Notes under the pieces: model-generated | Databases searched by the model: none | What the model saw: only the letters and a program-made list of their open reading frames with translations | Told to the model about the DNA's origin: nothing | From: Desulfuribacillus stibiiarsenatis | GTDB taxonomy: Bacteria > Bacillota > Bacilli > Desulfuribacillales > Desulfuribacillaceae | Length of the DNA: 64,000 nucleotides | Assembly: GCF_001742305.1 (NCBI RefSeq) | Contig: NZ_MJAT01000004.1 | Location: 1-64,000 of the forward strand | Reading direction: 5' to 3' | Shown here: positions 7,285-15,938 of the stretch, one piece after another | Layout: each line of letters starts with the position of its first letter | Numbering within the stretch: the stretch's first letter is position 1 | Made by a program: the position numbers and the translations under genes

Positions 7285-9252
7285 GTGACAACCAAATTAA
7301 AAGTTCCCTTTGATTATAAAAGCAAAGAAGAGTTCCCAATAGCACTGGCTAACTGGATTGGGGATGTTTTTTACGATATCCTCCCTGAACACGGGTATGA
7401 AGTCCGTGAAGAACAAGTATTTACGGCATTTCAATTGGCAGAAGCCGTTTGCCATAATAAAGTTCACTTAGCCGAAGCAGGGCTTGGTACAGGCAAGACA
7501 TTTGCGTACTTACTTACAGCAATTGCGTATGCACGTTTTAGCGGCAAACCAGTAATAATTGCTTGTGCTACATCAGCACTTCAAGAGCAGCTGGCAGGTC
7601 CTAAGGGAGACATACAAACCCTTTCTAATCTGCTGGGGCTAGCAGTAGATGCTCGCATGGCAAGGGAATCGCGTCAATATATATGTGACGAGCGAGTTCA
7701 AGAGGCTAGAAGCTTGATAGATGATACAACGCAAGCAAATGATATTTACCAGTGGTTAGACAAGACGATAACTGGCGAACGCTCGGAAATACCTCATATA
7801 TCAGATCGTCTGTGGAAACAGATTGGATGGGATGAATCGGTAGACTGTGATATGTGTTCTAGCATTGGGTATTGTAAGCTAGCTAAGGCAAGGGAACAAT
7901 ATCGACCTGCAAGGGATTTAATTATTGCAGACCGTGGTATCTTTTTTGAAGATTTATGGACTCGAGACGAACGAATCGCAGATGGGAAAAGACCAATGCT
8001 ACCTAACTATTCAGCAGTTATTTTTGACGAGGGGCATAAAGTAATACTTCCAGCAGCGATGCAGGCAGGACAAAAAATCAACAAAGAAGATATGGATAGC
8101 ATGATATTTTCTTTGGATCAAGTTCAGGAAGCTAGGGATTCTCTAGTTTTAACTGTAGATTCGTTAGAGCGGGAATGTTCTCATTTTTTCAAAACACTGA
8201 ATCGATGTGTGGTTGAGGATGACCGTTCCGAACGTCTGGCAATTCGTGTAGACGATACACTACTTGCGGCTGCGGAAGCTTTTCATAAAGTGTTAGATCA
8301 ATTGCTATTAGAGTTGCAAATTGAACTTGAATTATATACAGAGTCGTTAACAATACGAATGTTACATACATATGAATTTCAAATAGAAATGGCGATGATT
8401 GCTTTAGAGAGATTCAGCGGTAATGAAAGTAAAGATGTTATTACATGGGTCGACCAAATAGATGGTAGCTTCTGGGTAGTGCCTCGAAATTTAAGTGAGA
8501 TGCTCGACAAACATTTGTTTCAAAAGAAACTGCCGGTGGTATTTACTTCGGCAACCTTAAGTAATGAAGGCGATTTTAGCTATTTTGCACGTACTCTCGG
8601 GTTGAAGGAACCATCGAGTTCAACAGTTGGGAGTTCGTTTGATATGGAAAAACAGGTGGTTGTCTATTTATCCAATGATATGGGAAATAGCAAGGCAGAG
8701 GCTACGTTTGCGCAATCGATTGAGCAATTAGTATCGATGTTGAAATCCAATGGAGGACGAGCATTAGTTCTAACAAACTCATTAACGGAAGTTCGAAACA
8801 TTAGAAAGGGATTCAAAGATTATCAGTTGCCTTTTGAAGTGTTATGGGAAGATAAAGGAGAACGAGGGCACCTTGTTCGGAAATTTCGTGAAAACGTGTC
8901 GTCTGTACTGATTGGCTCGACTTTTTGGGAAGGCATTGATGTACCTGGCGAATCATTATCACTACTTGTAGTTTGGGAGCTTCCTTTTCCTTCACTTGAT
9001 CCTTTAATTGAAGTACAACGTAAAGAGGCTATAGAAGATGGCTTGGACCCAATAGAGACGGTAGATTACCCTGAAATGGGACTGAAACTAAAACAAGGTT
9101 GTGGAAGACTTATTCGGTCAAAGGATGATCGAGGGGCAATTGTTATTATGGATAACGTCATCGGATATCCTTGGGAAAAAGTTGTCATGGGTGCATTGCC
9201 CCCTGGATCGAATGTGAAAGTAAAAGCTTTTAACAAAACCGAAATACTTTGA
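7285..9252 (+). CDS. DinG/XPD-like ATP-dependent DNA helicase
   Basis: 655 aa from a GTG preceded by GTAGGAGG. Walker A is AEAGLGTGKT (residues 63-72). Walker B is the DEGH box at 247-250, the superfamily 2 DEAH variant expected in this family. Four cysteines, Cys133, Cys187, Cys190 and Cys196 (CDMCSSIGYC), fit the [4Fe-4S] domain of XPD/DinG/YoaA helicases. The C-terminal motor ends with the motif VI pattern QGCGRLIRS. It lacks the exonuclease domain of Bacillus-type DinG. It should unwind DNA with 5'-3' polarity, perhaps at R-loops or stalled forks. Single-gene transcript with its own promoter and terminator. Confidence 0.88.
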   Translation: MTTKLKVPFDYKSKEEFPIALANWIGDVFYDILPEHGYEVREEQVFTAFQLAEAVCHNKVHLAEAGLGTGKTFAYLLTAIAYARFSGKPVIIACATSALQEQLAGPKGDIQTLSNLLGLAVDARMARESRQYICDERVQEARSLIDDTTQANDIYQWLDKTITGERSEIPHISDRLWKQIGWDESVDCDMCSSIGYCKLAKAREQYRPARDLIIADRGIFFEDLWTRDERIADGKRPMLPNYSAVIFDEGHKVILPAAMQAGQKINKEDMDSMIFSLDQVQEARDSLVLTVDSLERECSHFFKTLNRCVVEDDRSERLAIRVDDTLLAAAEAFHKVLDQLLLELQIELELYTESLTIRMLHTYEFQIEMAMIALERFSGNESKDVITWVDQIDGSFWVVPRNLSEMLDKHLFQKKLPVVFTSATLSNEGDFSYFARTLGLKEPSSSTVGSSFDMEKQVVVYLSNDMGNSKAEATFAQSIEQLVSMLKSNGGRALVLTNSLTEVRNIRKGFKDYQLPFEVLWEDKGERGHLVRKFRENVSSVLIGSTFWEGIDVPGESLSLLVVWELPFPSLDPLIEVQRKEAIEDGLDPIETVDYPEMGLKLKQGCGRLIRSKDDRGAIVIMDNVIGYPWEKVVMGALPPGSNVKVKAFNKTEIL

Positions 9253-9291
9253 TGAGGATGTGACTTATATAGTCACATCCTCATATTTTTT
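9252..9291 (+). terminator. Terminator overlapping the helicase stop codon
   Basis: A 14-bp perfect stem (9252-9265 with 9271-9284; arm ATGAGGATGTGACT), 5-nt loop and T run. The stop codon's last base is the first base of the stem. Confidence 0.85.
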
Positions 9292-9635
9292 GCAGATAAA
9301 TGAAATATTTTGTCAACGAGGAAGGAAATACCAATAGTGCTGGCGAATGGTTTTAAGGATAAATTACATAGCGGAATGTATAGGGTAGTTGTTAGTTGCC
9401 TATGCTCCCAGATTCATCCACAAATGAATGATGAACAATGCTAAGTGGCTCACTTTTAAATCAATCGCAATGACTTAAATTGATGGCGAAAAGTAGCGGC
9501 TAGCGGTACTTACTGGAAAGATGATTCGGAAAGAAAAAACATATTGCAAAATGGTAATAGAGAATGAGTGTTAAGGAGATAAGCGTCCAAAGGGATTCTT
9601 TTTACCAATAAACGGATATAAATGGGGTGTTTATT
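9292..9635. other. Non-coding or decayed stretch
   Basis: About 340 bp without a convincing gene. Short open stretches in several frames are broken by stops and none matches a family I recognise. It separates the helicase terminator from the restriction-modification locus and may be an old insertion junction. Confidence 0.4.
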
Positions 9636-10295
9636 TTGACTAGAAGAAAGTTGGATATGAACGCTGAACAGCATTTAGCTAATTTTTTGGACAAAAACTT
9701 TTATCCCTGGTTTAAAGACAAATATAACTTTAAAAGTGTAACAAGAAGTAAAGAACAGAGTATGCAAATAAAGGGTATCGATGTGTCAATTGAAACTCGT
9801 AATAGTGAATTAGTAAATATAGATGAAAAAGCACAGCTATATTATATAAATAAAGGATTACCAACATTTGCTTTCGAATTAAATTTCATTAATAGAAGAA
9901 ACGATTTAGCAGAAGGCTGGTTATTGAATGATGAATTGGATACTGACTATTATTTATTAGTTTGGCCGTACGCTACACATACAAGTCTTAAAACTCTTAC
10001 CGAGGAAGATATAACGAAACTCGAATGTATCCTCATTAAGAAATCAAAGATACATGAATATTTAATAGCTAAAGGATGGGATAAAAACAGAATCTATCAT
10101 AAAGCAGATGGGATTCGTAATGTGGATACATATGGGAGGATAGCCATTGAAGGAGAAGATAATTTTTATTTCTTTTATTCTGACCCTACAAAATACACGG
10201 AAAGTCCTATTAATTTGGTAATAAAAAAATATGTGTTAAAAAAGCTTTCTAAAGGCATTTTTGTGGTAACTAAAGATGAAGTAGAAGAGAAATAA
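9636..10295 (+). CDS. Unknown protein with PD-(D/E)xK nuclease-like pattern, R-M locus
   Basis: 219 aa with a TTG start chosen because GGGG lies 8 nt upstream; an in-frame GTG 9 nt earlier is embedded in that ribosome site. I do not recognise the family. Residues 46-66 show KGID(V) then (N)IDEKAQ, giving Asp49 and Asp63-x-Lys65, the spacing of a PD-(D/E)xK nuclease core, followed by a beta-rich AFELNFI segment. First gene of the restriction-modification locus and ends in its own hairpin. It might be a second restriction nuclease, a Vsr-like or accessory nuclease, or unrelated. Function is inference only. Confidence 0.5.
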   Translation: MTRRKLDMNAEQHLANFLDKNFYPWFKDKYNFKSVTRSKEQSMQIKGIDVSIETRNSELVNIDEKAQLYYINKGLPTFAFELNFINRRNDLAEGWLLNDELDTDYYLLVWPYATHTSLKTLTEEDITKLECILIKKSKIHEYLIAKGWDKNRIYHKADGIRNVDTYGRIAIEGEDNFYFFYSDPTKYTESPINLVIKKYVLKKLSKGIFVVTKDEVEEK

Positions 10296-10311
10296 ATAGA
10301 TTAATTGAAAG

Positions 10312-10342
10312 AATGCATTCGAGAGGATCGAATGCATTTTAT
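10312..10342 (+). terminator. Terminator after the PD-(D/E)xK-like gene
   Basis: Perfect 10-bp stem AATGCATTCG (10312-10321) with CGAATGCATT (10329-10338), 7-nt loop, TTTTAT tail. Confidence 0.65.
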
Positions 10343-10437
10343 ATACGCCAAAAAAGAACAAAGGTTTGATTAAGGGGATTGTCAAATCAAGAGTGCTATG
10401 TTATTGTTATTTTTATATTATAGCAGGAGGGTTATCG

Positions 10438-10644
10438 GTGGTAAACAACAATTGGGGTGGATATCGGAATGGTTCGGGTAGAGTACCTTTAGATATTGAT
10501 GAAAAGAAGAAGGGTGTACAGATATACATAACTCAAAAAACTAAAGACGAGATACTAGAGTTTGGTGAAGGGAATAGTCTCTCGGAAAAAGCAGTAGAGT
10601 TAATCCATGCGGAAATACATAAACGGAAAAAGTCGGGGGAATAG
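10438..10644 (+). CDS. Small basic protein upstream of the C5 methyltransferase
   Basis: 68 aa from a GTG with GGAGGG 6 nt upstream; the frame is open further upstream but has no other ribosome site. It starts with WGGYRNGSGRVP, the Gly/Arg-rich opening seen in small plasmid and phage DNA-binding proteins. It continues with a short strand (GVQIYITQKTKDEI) and two helices, compatible with a ribbon-helix-helix fold. It lies 2 nt before the methyltransferase GTG, so it is co-transcribed with it. A controller role for the restriction-modification genes is possible but unproven. Confidence 0.55.
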   Translation: MVNNNWGGYRNGSGRVPLDIDEKKKGVQIYITQKTKDEILEFGEGNSLSEKAVELIHAEIHKRKKSGE

Positions 10645-10646
10645 AA

Positions 10647-11861
10647 GTGGAAAAAACTGTAGTAGAGTTATTTGCAGGGGTAGGTGGCTTCAGGCTTGGC
10701 TTGAGTCAAGCATCGGAGGAATATAAGTTTGTTTGGGCGAACCAATGGGAGCCTAGCAAAAAAATCCAACATGCCTATGCTTGCTATACTCATCACTTTG
10801 GAAACTATGAAAATCATTCCAACGAAGATATTAATAAAGTTGATAAAGAGAATATTCCCGACCACTCTTTATTAGTTGGTGGTTTTCCATGTCAAGATTA
10901 TAGTGTAGCAAGAACTGGTGCAGAAGGTATTCAAGGGAAAAAGGGCGTACTATGGTGGGACATCCATGATATTTTAGTAACCAAAAAACCACCCTTTGTG
11001 TTGTTAGAAAATGTGGATAGACTATTAAAATCCCCTGCAAAGCAGCGAGGTAGAGATTTCGGGGTAATATTAGCATGTTTTAAAGAGTTAAACTATACGG
11101 TAGAGTGGCGAGTTATAAATGCTGCTGACTATGGTTTTCCTCAAAGAAGAAGAAGAGTGTTTATATTTGCCTATAGTAATGTAACACAATATTATGGATT
11201 GCTTACAAATGACAATCACCAACAAATTCTACTAAATAGTGGGTTTTTCCAAAATGCTTTTCCTGCTTTTTTAGATGATAAACATGTAAAATATAAGAGT
11301 GAACAAATATTGGAATTTAATGATTTAATAGATATCTCCAATAATTTTTCGATGAGCTTTTATAATTCAGGGATTATGAAAGATGGCTTAATTTATACAC
11401 AGGAATTAACTCCTTATAAGCTAGATAAACAGACCGCATTGTTGAAAGATATTTTAGAGGCTGATGTTGATAAAAAGTACTTTTTGAATGGGGAATTGAT
11501 AGATTGGGAATATATGAAGGGTGCAAAGAAAATTGAAAGAACGAACAAAACTGGGTACAAATATACTTTTGCAGAAGGACCTATCGCTTTCCCAGACCCA
11601 ATTGATAGACCTGCTAGAACTATGTTAACCAGCGAATCTTCTAAAAATAGAAGCACACATATAATAGCGGATCCAACTACAGGAACACTGAGAAAGCTAA
11701 CTCCTGTAGAATGTGAGAGGTTAAACGGGTTCCCCGATAATTGGACAAATACGGGGATGCCAGAAAAGTTCCGATATTTTTGTATGGGAAATGCCCTAGT
11801 AGTCGGGTTGGTCGAGAAAATGGGTTTAAATATTTCTAATATCATAGATAAAGAAAAGTAG
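10647..11861 (+). CDS. DNA (cytosine-5-)-methyltransferase, type II
   Basis: 404 aa, GTG start 2 nt after the small basic gene. The family motifs appear in order: I (ELFAGVGGFRLGL, 7-19, AdoMet site), IV (GGFPCQDYS, 78-86, catalytic Cys82), VI (ENV, 121-123), VIII (QRRRR, 166-170), a variable target-recognition region (about 180-330), then IX (LTPVECERLNGFP) and X (GNALVVGLVEKMG). It methylates C5 of a cytosine in the site cut by the partner enzyme. Specificity cannot be read from the sequence. A terminator follows at once, so the endonuclease gene has separate transcription. Confidence 0.93.
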   Translation: MEKTVVELFAGVGGFRLGLSQASEEYKFVWANQWEPSKKIQHAYACYTHHFGNYENHSNEDINKVDKENIPDHSLLVGGFPCQDYSVARTGAEGIQGKKGVLWWDIHDILVTKKPPFVLLENVDRLLKSPAKQRGRDFGVILACFKELNYTVEWRVINAADYGFPQRRRRVFIFAYSNVTQYYGLLTNDNHQQILLNSGFFQNAFPAFLDDKHVKYKSEQILEFNDLIDISNNFSMSFYNSGIMKDGLIYTQELTPYKLDKQTALLKDILEADVDKKYFLNGELIDWEYMKGAKKIERTNKTGYKYTFAEGPIAFPDPIDRPARTMLTSESSKNRSTHIIADPTTGTLRKLTPVECERLNGFPDNWTNTGMPEKFRYFCMGNALVVGLVEKMGLNISNIIDKEK

Positions 11862-11890
11862 ATAAGCGACTTGAAATCGCTTATTTTTTT
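11862..11890 (+). terminator. Methyltransferase terminator
   Basis: ATAAGCGA (11862-11869) pairs with TCGCTTAT (11877-11884), followed by a T run. It begins directly after the stop codon. Confidence 0.75.
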
Positions 11891-11971
11891 ATAAAAAACT
11901 ACTTTAAAATAGAGGATTATTTCATAATATATTGAATTCTTAACGAAGGTTGGTTGGTGTGGGGGGATTAA

Positions 11972-12634
11972 GTGAACGTAAAAACATATTCTTATCGATT
12001 TGCAGAGGAAATCTTACAACATGAAAGATTTTCCCATGCATATGAGGAAATAATCCGAGTCTGTAACGAGTGTCCCTTACCCGTTTATAAAGGGAAATCA
12101 GCAAAACAACTAAAATTAGATGTTGTTCAGCAAATGATGAACACTTTTTTTAAGTTAAGATTTAAATCTTTAGGTTGGAGTGAAGAACCGTTAGCTACAC
12201 CTAACTCAAGTGATGATGAGTTGAGGTCTGACTTTAGAAAAACATTTGTAAATAGCACCACAAATGAAGAACTAACAGTACAAATCGAAGTAGAGTTTGG
12301 TAATGTTGCAAGTTCATATAGAAACTACTTTAAATTCCAGCTTTCTTATTCGTATGGATTAACTGATATTTGTGTCCTGATTGTACCTACCAACAAACTT
12401 GCTGTTAAGATTGATAGCGGAGTTTCAAACTTTGAAAAAACCATAAGAGAAATACCTTCTGCGAAACTATCAATTACTGTGCCGACATTAGTTATCGGTC
12501 TATGTGCAGATGGAGTTACACCTTGGGATGTTAAAGCTATAGAACCTAATTTATCAATCATTAAGGGTGATAATCGAACTGCCTACATCCAACATTGTAA
12601 TATAATACAGTCTTATATAGATTCCTTAGATTGA
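11972..12634 (+). CDS. BglII-like type II restriction endonuclease
   Basis: 220 aa, GTG start after GGGGGATTAA. The segment IEVEFGN (105-111) followed by a basic stretch and FKFQLSY resembles the BglII/BstYI endonuclease family, where a PD-(D/E)xK variant ends in E-x-Q or E-x-E. Here Asp87, Glu106 and Glu108 are the candidate metal ligands. The size equals R.BglII (about 223 aa). The family cuts GATC-containing palindromes, but its usual partners are not C5 methyltransferases, so the recognition site here is open. Adjacent to the methyltransferase, which supports a restriction role. Confidence 0.68.
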   Translation: MNVKTYSYRFAEEILQHERFSHAYEEIIRVCNECPLPVYKGKSAKQLKLDVVQQMMNTFFKLRFKSLGWSEEPLATPNSSDDELRSDFRKTFVNSTTNEELTVQIEVEFGNVASSYRNYFKFQLSYSYGLTDICVLIVPTNKLAVKIDSGVSNFEKTIREIPSAKLSITVPTLVIGLCADGVTPWDVKAIEPNLSIIKGDNRTAYIQHCNIIQSYIDSLD

Positions 12635-12663
12635 ATCTTATTATCTACCACCAATCTTACCTT

Positions 12664-12688
12664 ATAACCCTAAATGGGTTATTTTTTT
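12664..12688 (+). terminator. Terminator of the endonuclease gene
   Basis: ATAACCC (12664-12670), TAAAT loop, GGGTTAT (12676-12682), seven Ts. The following 12689-12875 stretch holds nothing I recognise. Confidence 0.8.
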
Positions 12689-12875
12689 ATATAAACCAAA
12701 GCATCATAAATTCTAGACTTGCTACAGGCCTGTTCCAATCAAGGAGGTGTGGGGGTAAGCTTTCGTTTTTAATAAAACGTCAGCAAACAAACCTTCTAGA
12801 GCGTACACGATAGTATTCCGAATTACCTCAAACTATTTATCCATTCACTTGGGTGGGGATCTTTTCATCTTAATA

Positions 12876-12949
12876 CTAAGAAAATCTTAAGAATTACATC
12901 AAGGATTTATTAAGAATCCCTTGTTATTATTGTTTTAGAACAGATAATA
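12876..12949 (+). promoter_or_regulatory. Promoter and TTAAGAA direct repeats for the two-component operon
   Basis: TTGTTA (12921-12926) and ATAATA (12944-12949) with 17-bp spacing form a sigma-A-type promoter. Upstream lie three direct (C/T)TAAGAA units at about 12876, 12887 and 12910, spaced 11 and 23 bp, roughly one and two helical turns. This is the arrangement bound by OmpR/PhoB-type regulators, so autoregulation by the following gene is likely. Confidence 0.55.
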
Positions 12950-12996
12950 AAGGGGTGATATAATATGTTTAATTTCATATATAGGAGTGAATATTC

Positions 12997-13683
12997 ATGA
13001 ACATATTGGTTTGTGATGATGACAAGGCCATTGTAGATGCTATAGGAATCTATTTAGAAAATGAAGGATATAAAATATTTAAAGCTTTTAATGGACTAGA
13101 GGCTATAGAATTAATCGGACAGCATAAGATACATCTTATTATCATGGACATCATGATGCCTAACATGGATGGAATAAGAGCTACTAGGAAAATTAGGGAA
13201 GATAATAATATACCCGTTGTTATGCTCTCTGCAAAATCTGAAGATACGGACAAAATATTAGGGTTGAATATGGGAGCAGACGATTATATCACCAAGCCCT
13301 TTAATCCACTGGAGCTTATTGCAAGGGTGAAATCACAGTTAAGAAGATATACAACTTTAGGTAGTCTTGAAACCAAGAGCAATGTATATAGAACGGGAGA
13401 ACTGGTGGTCGACGATGAAACCAAAACCATAACCGTAGATGGAGAAGAGGTTCATCTTACCCCGGTCCAATATAAGATATTAAAGCTTCTGATTACAAAC
13501 GCCGGAAGAGTATTTTCCATAGAGGAAATTTATGAGAAGGTATGGAAGGAGACGGCTTTTAGTCCAGAAAATACGGTAACGGTTCATATTAGAAAAATCA
13601 GAGAAAAGATTGAGATAAACCCGAAAGAACCAAAATATTTGAAGGTGGTATGGGGAATTGGATACAAAGTTGAAAAAATATAG
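12997..13683 (+). CDS. OmpR/PhoB-family response regulator (VanR-like)
   Basis: 228 aa. Receiver domain 1-115 with the acidic pocket Asp7-Asp9, phosphoacceptor Asp51 (MDIMMPNMDG) and the KPF switch lysine near 102. A winged-helix DNA-binding domain occupies about 130-226 (TPVQYKILKLL ... NTVTVHIRKIREKIE ... VVWGIGYK). It resembles the VanR group that controls cell-envelope responses. The histidine kinase gene overlaps its 3' end by 26 bp. Candidate direct-repeat sites lie in its own promoter. Downstream TetR and serine hydrolase genes have a separate promoter and may be unrelated. Confidence 0.9.
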   Translation: MNILVCDDDKAIVDAIGIYLENEGYKIFKAFNGLEAIELIGQHKIHLIIMDIMMPNMDGIRATRKIREDNNIPVVMLSAKSEDTDKILGLNMGADDYITKPFNPLELIARVKSQLRRYTTLGSLETKSNVYRTGELVVDDETKTITVDGEEVHLTPVQYKILKLLITNAGRVFSIEEIYEKVWKETAFSPENTVTVHIRKIREKIEINPKEPKYLKVVWGIGYKVEKI

Positions 13684-15733
13684 TCACTCAATCATAACAA
13701 AAATCGTTATTTTTATTATTGCGATCATCTGTTTAACTGGGATCATGAAAGTGATCGTAGAAGTAGAGATTGAAAATGCGCAACTTAGTAACGCGTTGGA
13801 AGATCATTATTTTCAAAGCTTTACATATGTACAAGAAAGTGAAAAACTGGTCCGTAACCTCACGTCCCTAATAGAAGAATATAAGAATGAGGAACATATT
13901 TTAAGTGGTGGAACAATTAGTGAGGATGAATGGGGAAGAGTAGAAAGAAACTTATTTTCAAAATATCAATTCGATTCTAGAAGTTATAATCCTGAGTTAA
14001 GTAAAGAAATCAATTACGAAACGTTTAAACAAGAATATGCAGACGAAATCACCCAGGCAAGAGATAAGATGATTAAGGATGATTTAAAAGAGTATCATTT
14101 GCTCCTGCAAAATCTAGAAGAGTATGAGGTGCCATTGTTTTATACCAGCGATGGCAAAAATGTGTTTACAAACACTACTTTGACAGAAAAAATGCAGTTT
14201 GAAACCTACCCTTCTTATATGACATTTGAGGATTATAAACAAGAGATTTACCCAAAGGAAACGAAAGAAAATGAGTATTTATATCGGTTAACACGTCACC
14301 TAGATCGGTTGGATCCAGAAAACACGGTTGTTTATGTTGCCTTCACGGAGGAATTTTTAGATTCTAAAATAAAAGCATGGCAAGAAAACAAAGTAATTGC
14401 TACAGAAAAATTATATAAATTAGCAGGATTTTTAATAGGATTTATTTTTTCATTTTCCTATCTCATACTCGTAATAGGAAGAACATCTTTTAAGGATCAA
14501 GAGTTACACTTAAACGCAATAGACAAACTATACAATGAGATTAAAATTATAATATGTATAATTCTAATACCAATTTGGTTGGAATTAGTAAAGGAATTCT
14601 ATAGAAATATTGATATATTCCTCTTACCAATAACGGTTCCTTTTGCCATCGTTGGACTCGTGCTGGTACTTTCAGTCGTGAAGCATTTTAAAAATAAATC
14701 TTTTATTAAGCATACATTGATCTTTAGCCTTATCTATAAGATAGTTACATTTGTAGGAGATGTATATAGAAGCGGAAGCGTTGGTGTAAAGACTGTCCTA
14801 ATTGTTATCGGCTATCCAATTTTGGTCGCTTTAACGTTTTTCATGTTTCCGGTAACGATTGGCTTAGCAGCCTGGTTTGCCTATAAAAAGATCAAGTCCT
14901 TTAATGCAATTCAGGAAGGGGTAGAAACAATAAAGGATGGAAACCTTCATTATCGGATTGAAGTGGGCGGAAAGGGAGAGTTTGGAAGACTAGCTTCGAA
15001 TATTAATAGCATCACTGATGGATTGAAAAACGCAGTGGATAATGAACTTAAAAGTGAACGGTTAAAGACAGAGCTAATCACCAATGTATCGCACGATATA
15101 AGGACACCGCTGACTTCAATCATCACCTATGTGGATCTATTGAAAAAAGAGAAGGATGCTTCAAAGGTGAAAGAATATATCGATGTACTGGATCAAAAAT
15201 CGAAGAGATTAAAATTATTAACAGAAGATTTATTTGAAGCAGCGAAGGCCTCTAGCGGAAATATTCCCGTCAATTTTGAGCGAATAGATGTAGTATCTTT
15301 GATAACCCAGGGGTTAGGAGAAGTTAATGACAAAATTGAAGCTGTAGATTTAGATATTAAGCTAAATCATCCTGAGGGTAAGATGTATATTACAGCCGAT
15401 GGCAAATTATTGTGGAGGTCCATTGAGAACTTATTATCCAATATACTCAAATATGCTCTCAGGGGATCAAGGGTGTATATTGACATTGAAGACCTGGGCA
15501 ACGAAGTAATTCTCACCTTTAAAAACATTTCCGCGTATGAGTTAAATATCTCTGCAGACGAATTAATGGAGCGCTTTAAAAGAGGCGATGAATCTAGATC
15601 TAGTGAAGGTAATGGATTGGGGCTTTCTATTGCGAAAAGTCTTATTGATATACAAAGGGGAAAATTTCATATACAAATAGATGGAGATTTGTTTAAGTGT
15701 ATGATTTATATGCCAAAACATAAAAGCAATTAG
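13658..15733 (+). CDS. Membrane sensor histidine kinase (VanS-like, extended sensor)
   Basis: 691 aa from a TTG that overlaps the response regulator gene; GGGGA lies just upstream. One membrane helix (about 12-34), a roughly 210-residue extracytoplasmic domain, then five further hydrophobic segments (about 252-275, 295-311, 320-341, 351-366, 377-409). A HAMP-like linker, HisKA with phosphoacceptor His479 (NVSHDIRTPL), N box (RSIENLLSNILKYAL) and a G box (GNGLGLSIA) follow. The multi-helix second half of the sensor is larger than in typical VanS. Partner of the preceding regulator. The signal is unknown. Confidence 0.9.
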   Translation: MDTKLKKYSHSIITKIVIFIIAIICLTGIMKVIVEVEIENAQLSNALEDHYFQSFTYVQESEKLVRNLTSLIEEYKNEEHILSGGTISEDEWGRVERNLFSKYQFDSRSYNPELSKEINYETFKQEYADEITQARDKMIKDDLKEYHLLLQNLEEYEVPLFYTSDGKNVFTNTTLTEKMQFETYPSYMTFEDYKQEIYPKETKENEYLYRLTRHLDRLDPENTVVYVAFTEEFLDSKIKAWQENKVIATEKLYKLAGFLIGFIFSFSYLILVIGRTSFKDQELHLNAIDKLYNEIKIIICIILIPIWLELVKEFYRNIDIFLLPITVPFAIVGLVLVLSVVKHFKNKSFIKHTLIFSLIYKIVTFVGDVYRSGSVGVKTVLIVIGYPILVALTFFMFPVTIGLAAWFAYKKIKSFNAIQEGVETIKDGNLHYRIEVGGKGEFGRLASNINSITDGLKNAVDNELKSERLKTELITNVSHDIRTPLTSIITYVDLLKKEKDASKVKEYIDVLDQKSKRLKLLTEDLFEAAKASSGNIPVNFERIDVVSLITQGLGEVNDKIEAVDLDIKLNHPEGKMYITADGKLLWRSIENLLSNILKYALRGSRVYIDIEDLGNEVILTFKNISAYELNISADELMERFKRGDESRSSEGNGLGLSIAKSLIDIQRGKFHIQIDGDLFKCMIYMPKHKSN

Positions 15734-15774
15734 AGAGTGAACGAATCGTATAATAGCCAAAGAATGTAAACGAG

Positions 15775-15808
15775 GAGTCAAATGGGTAGTTCCATTTGAT
15801 TCTTTTTA
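15775..15808 (+). terminator. Two-component operon terminator
   Basis: GAGTCAAATGG (15775-15785) pairs with CCATTTGATTC (15792-15802) with one G-T wobble, followed by TTTTTAT. Confidence 0.75.
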
Positions 15809-15855
15809 TACACAAATATTTCAAGGTAAAGCTTCGGACAAATTCGCAAAAAACC

Positions 15856-15925
15856 TTGACAGTATATAGAATTTAGCATAATGTTCATTAGATAACATAT
15901 GTTATATAATGAACATTATGCTAAA
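15856..15925 (+). promoter_or_regulatory. 54-bp palindromic operator over the tetR promoter
   Basis: TTGACA at 15856-15861 is a consensus -35. From 15872 to 15925 the sequence is a near-perfect palindrome: 19-bp outer arms (TTTAGCATAATGTTCATTA and its complement at 15907-15925) around an inner palindrome (15892-15905). Only the 15891/15906 pair mismatches. The -10 region lies inside the left arm. Strong candidate for autorepression by the TetR protein. The palindrome covers an in-frame ATG at 15909, which is why the gene start is set downstream at 15939. Confidence 0.8.
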
Positions 15926-15938
15926 GGGGAAAACTTAC

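Noticed and set aside
9292-9635. A gene between the DinG-type helicase and the R-M locus
   Set aside because: All frames are interrupted every few dozen codons and none has a ribosome site plus recognisable motif.
11414-11845. 143-codon - strand open frame inside the methyltransferase
   Set aside because: Lies wholly within a gene with complete family motifs; no ribosome site.
12689-12875. Short coding stretch after the endonuclease terminator
   Set aside because: About 60 codons in one frame, no ribosome site, no motif; it contains the terminator's own T run upstream and looks non-coding.
15909-15938. Earlier ATG for the TetR gene
   Set aside because: It sits inside the operator palindrome with no ribosome site; ATG 15939 has AAAGGGG upstream and starts the normal TetR N-terminus.
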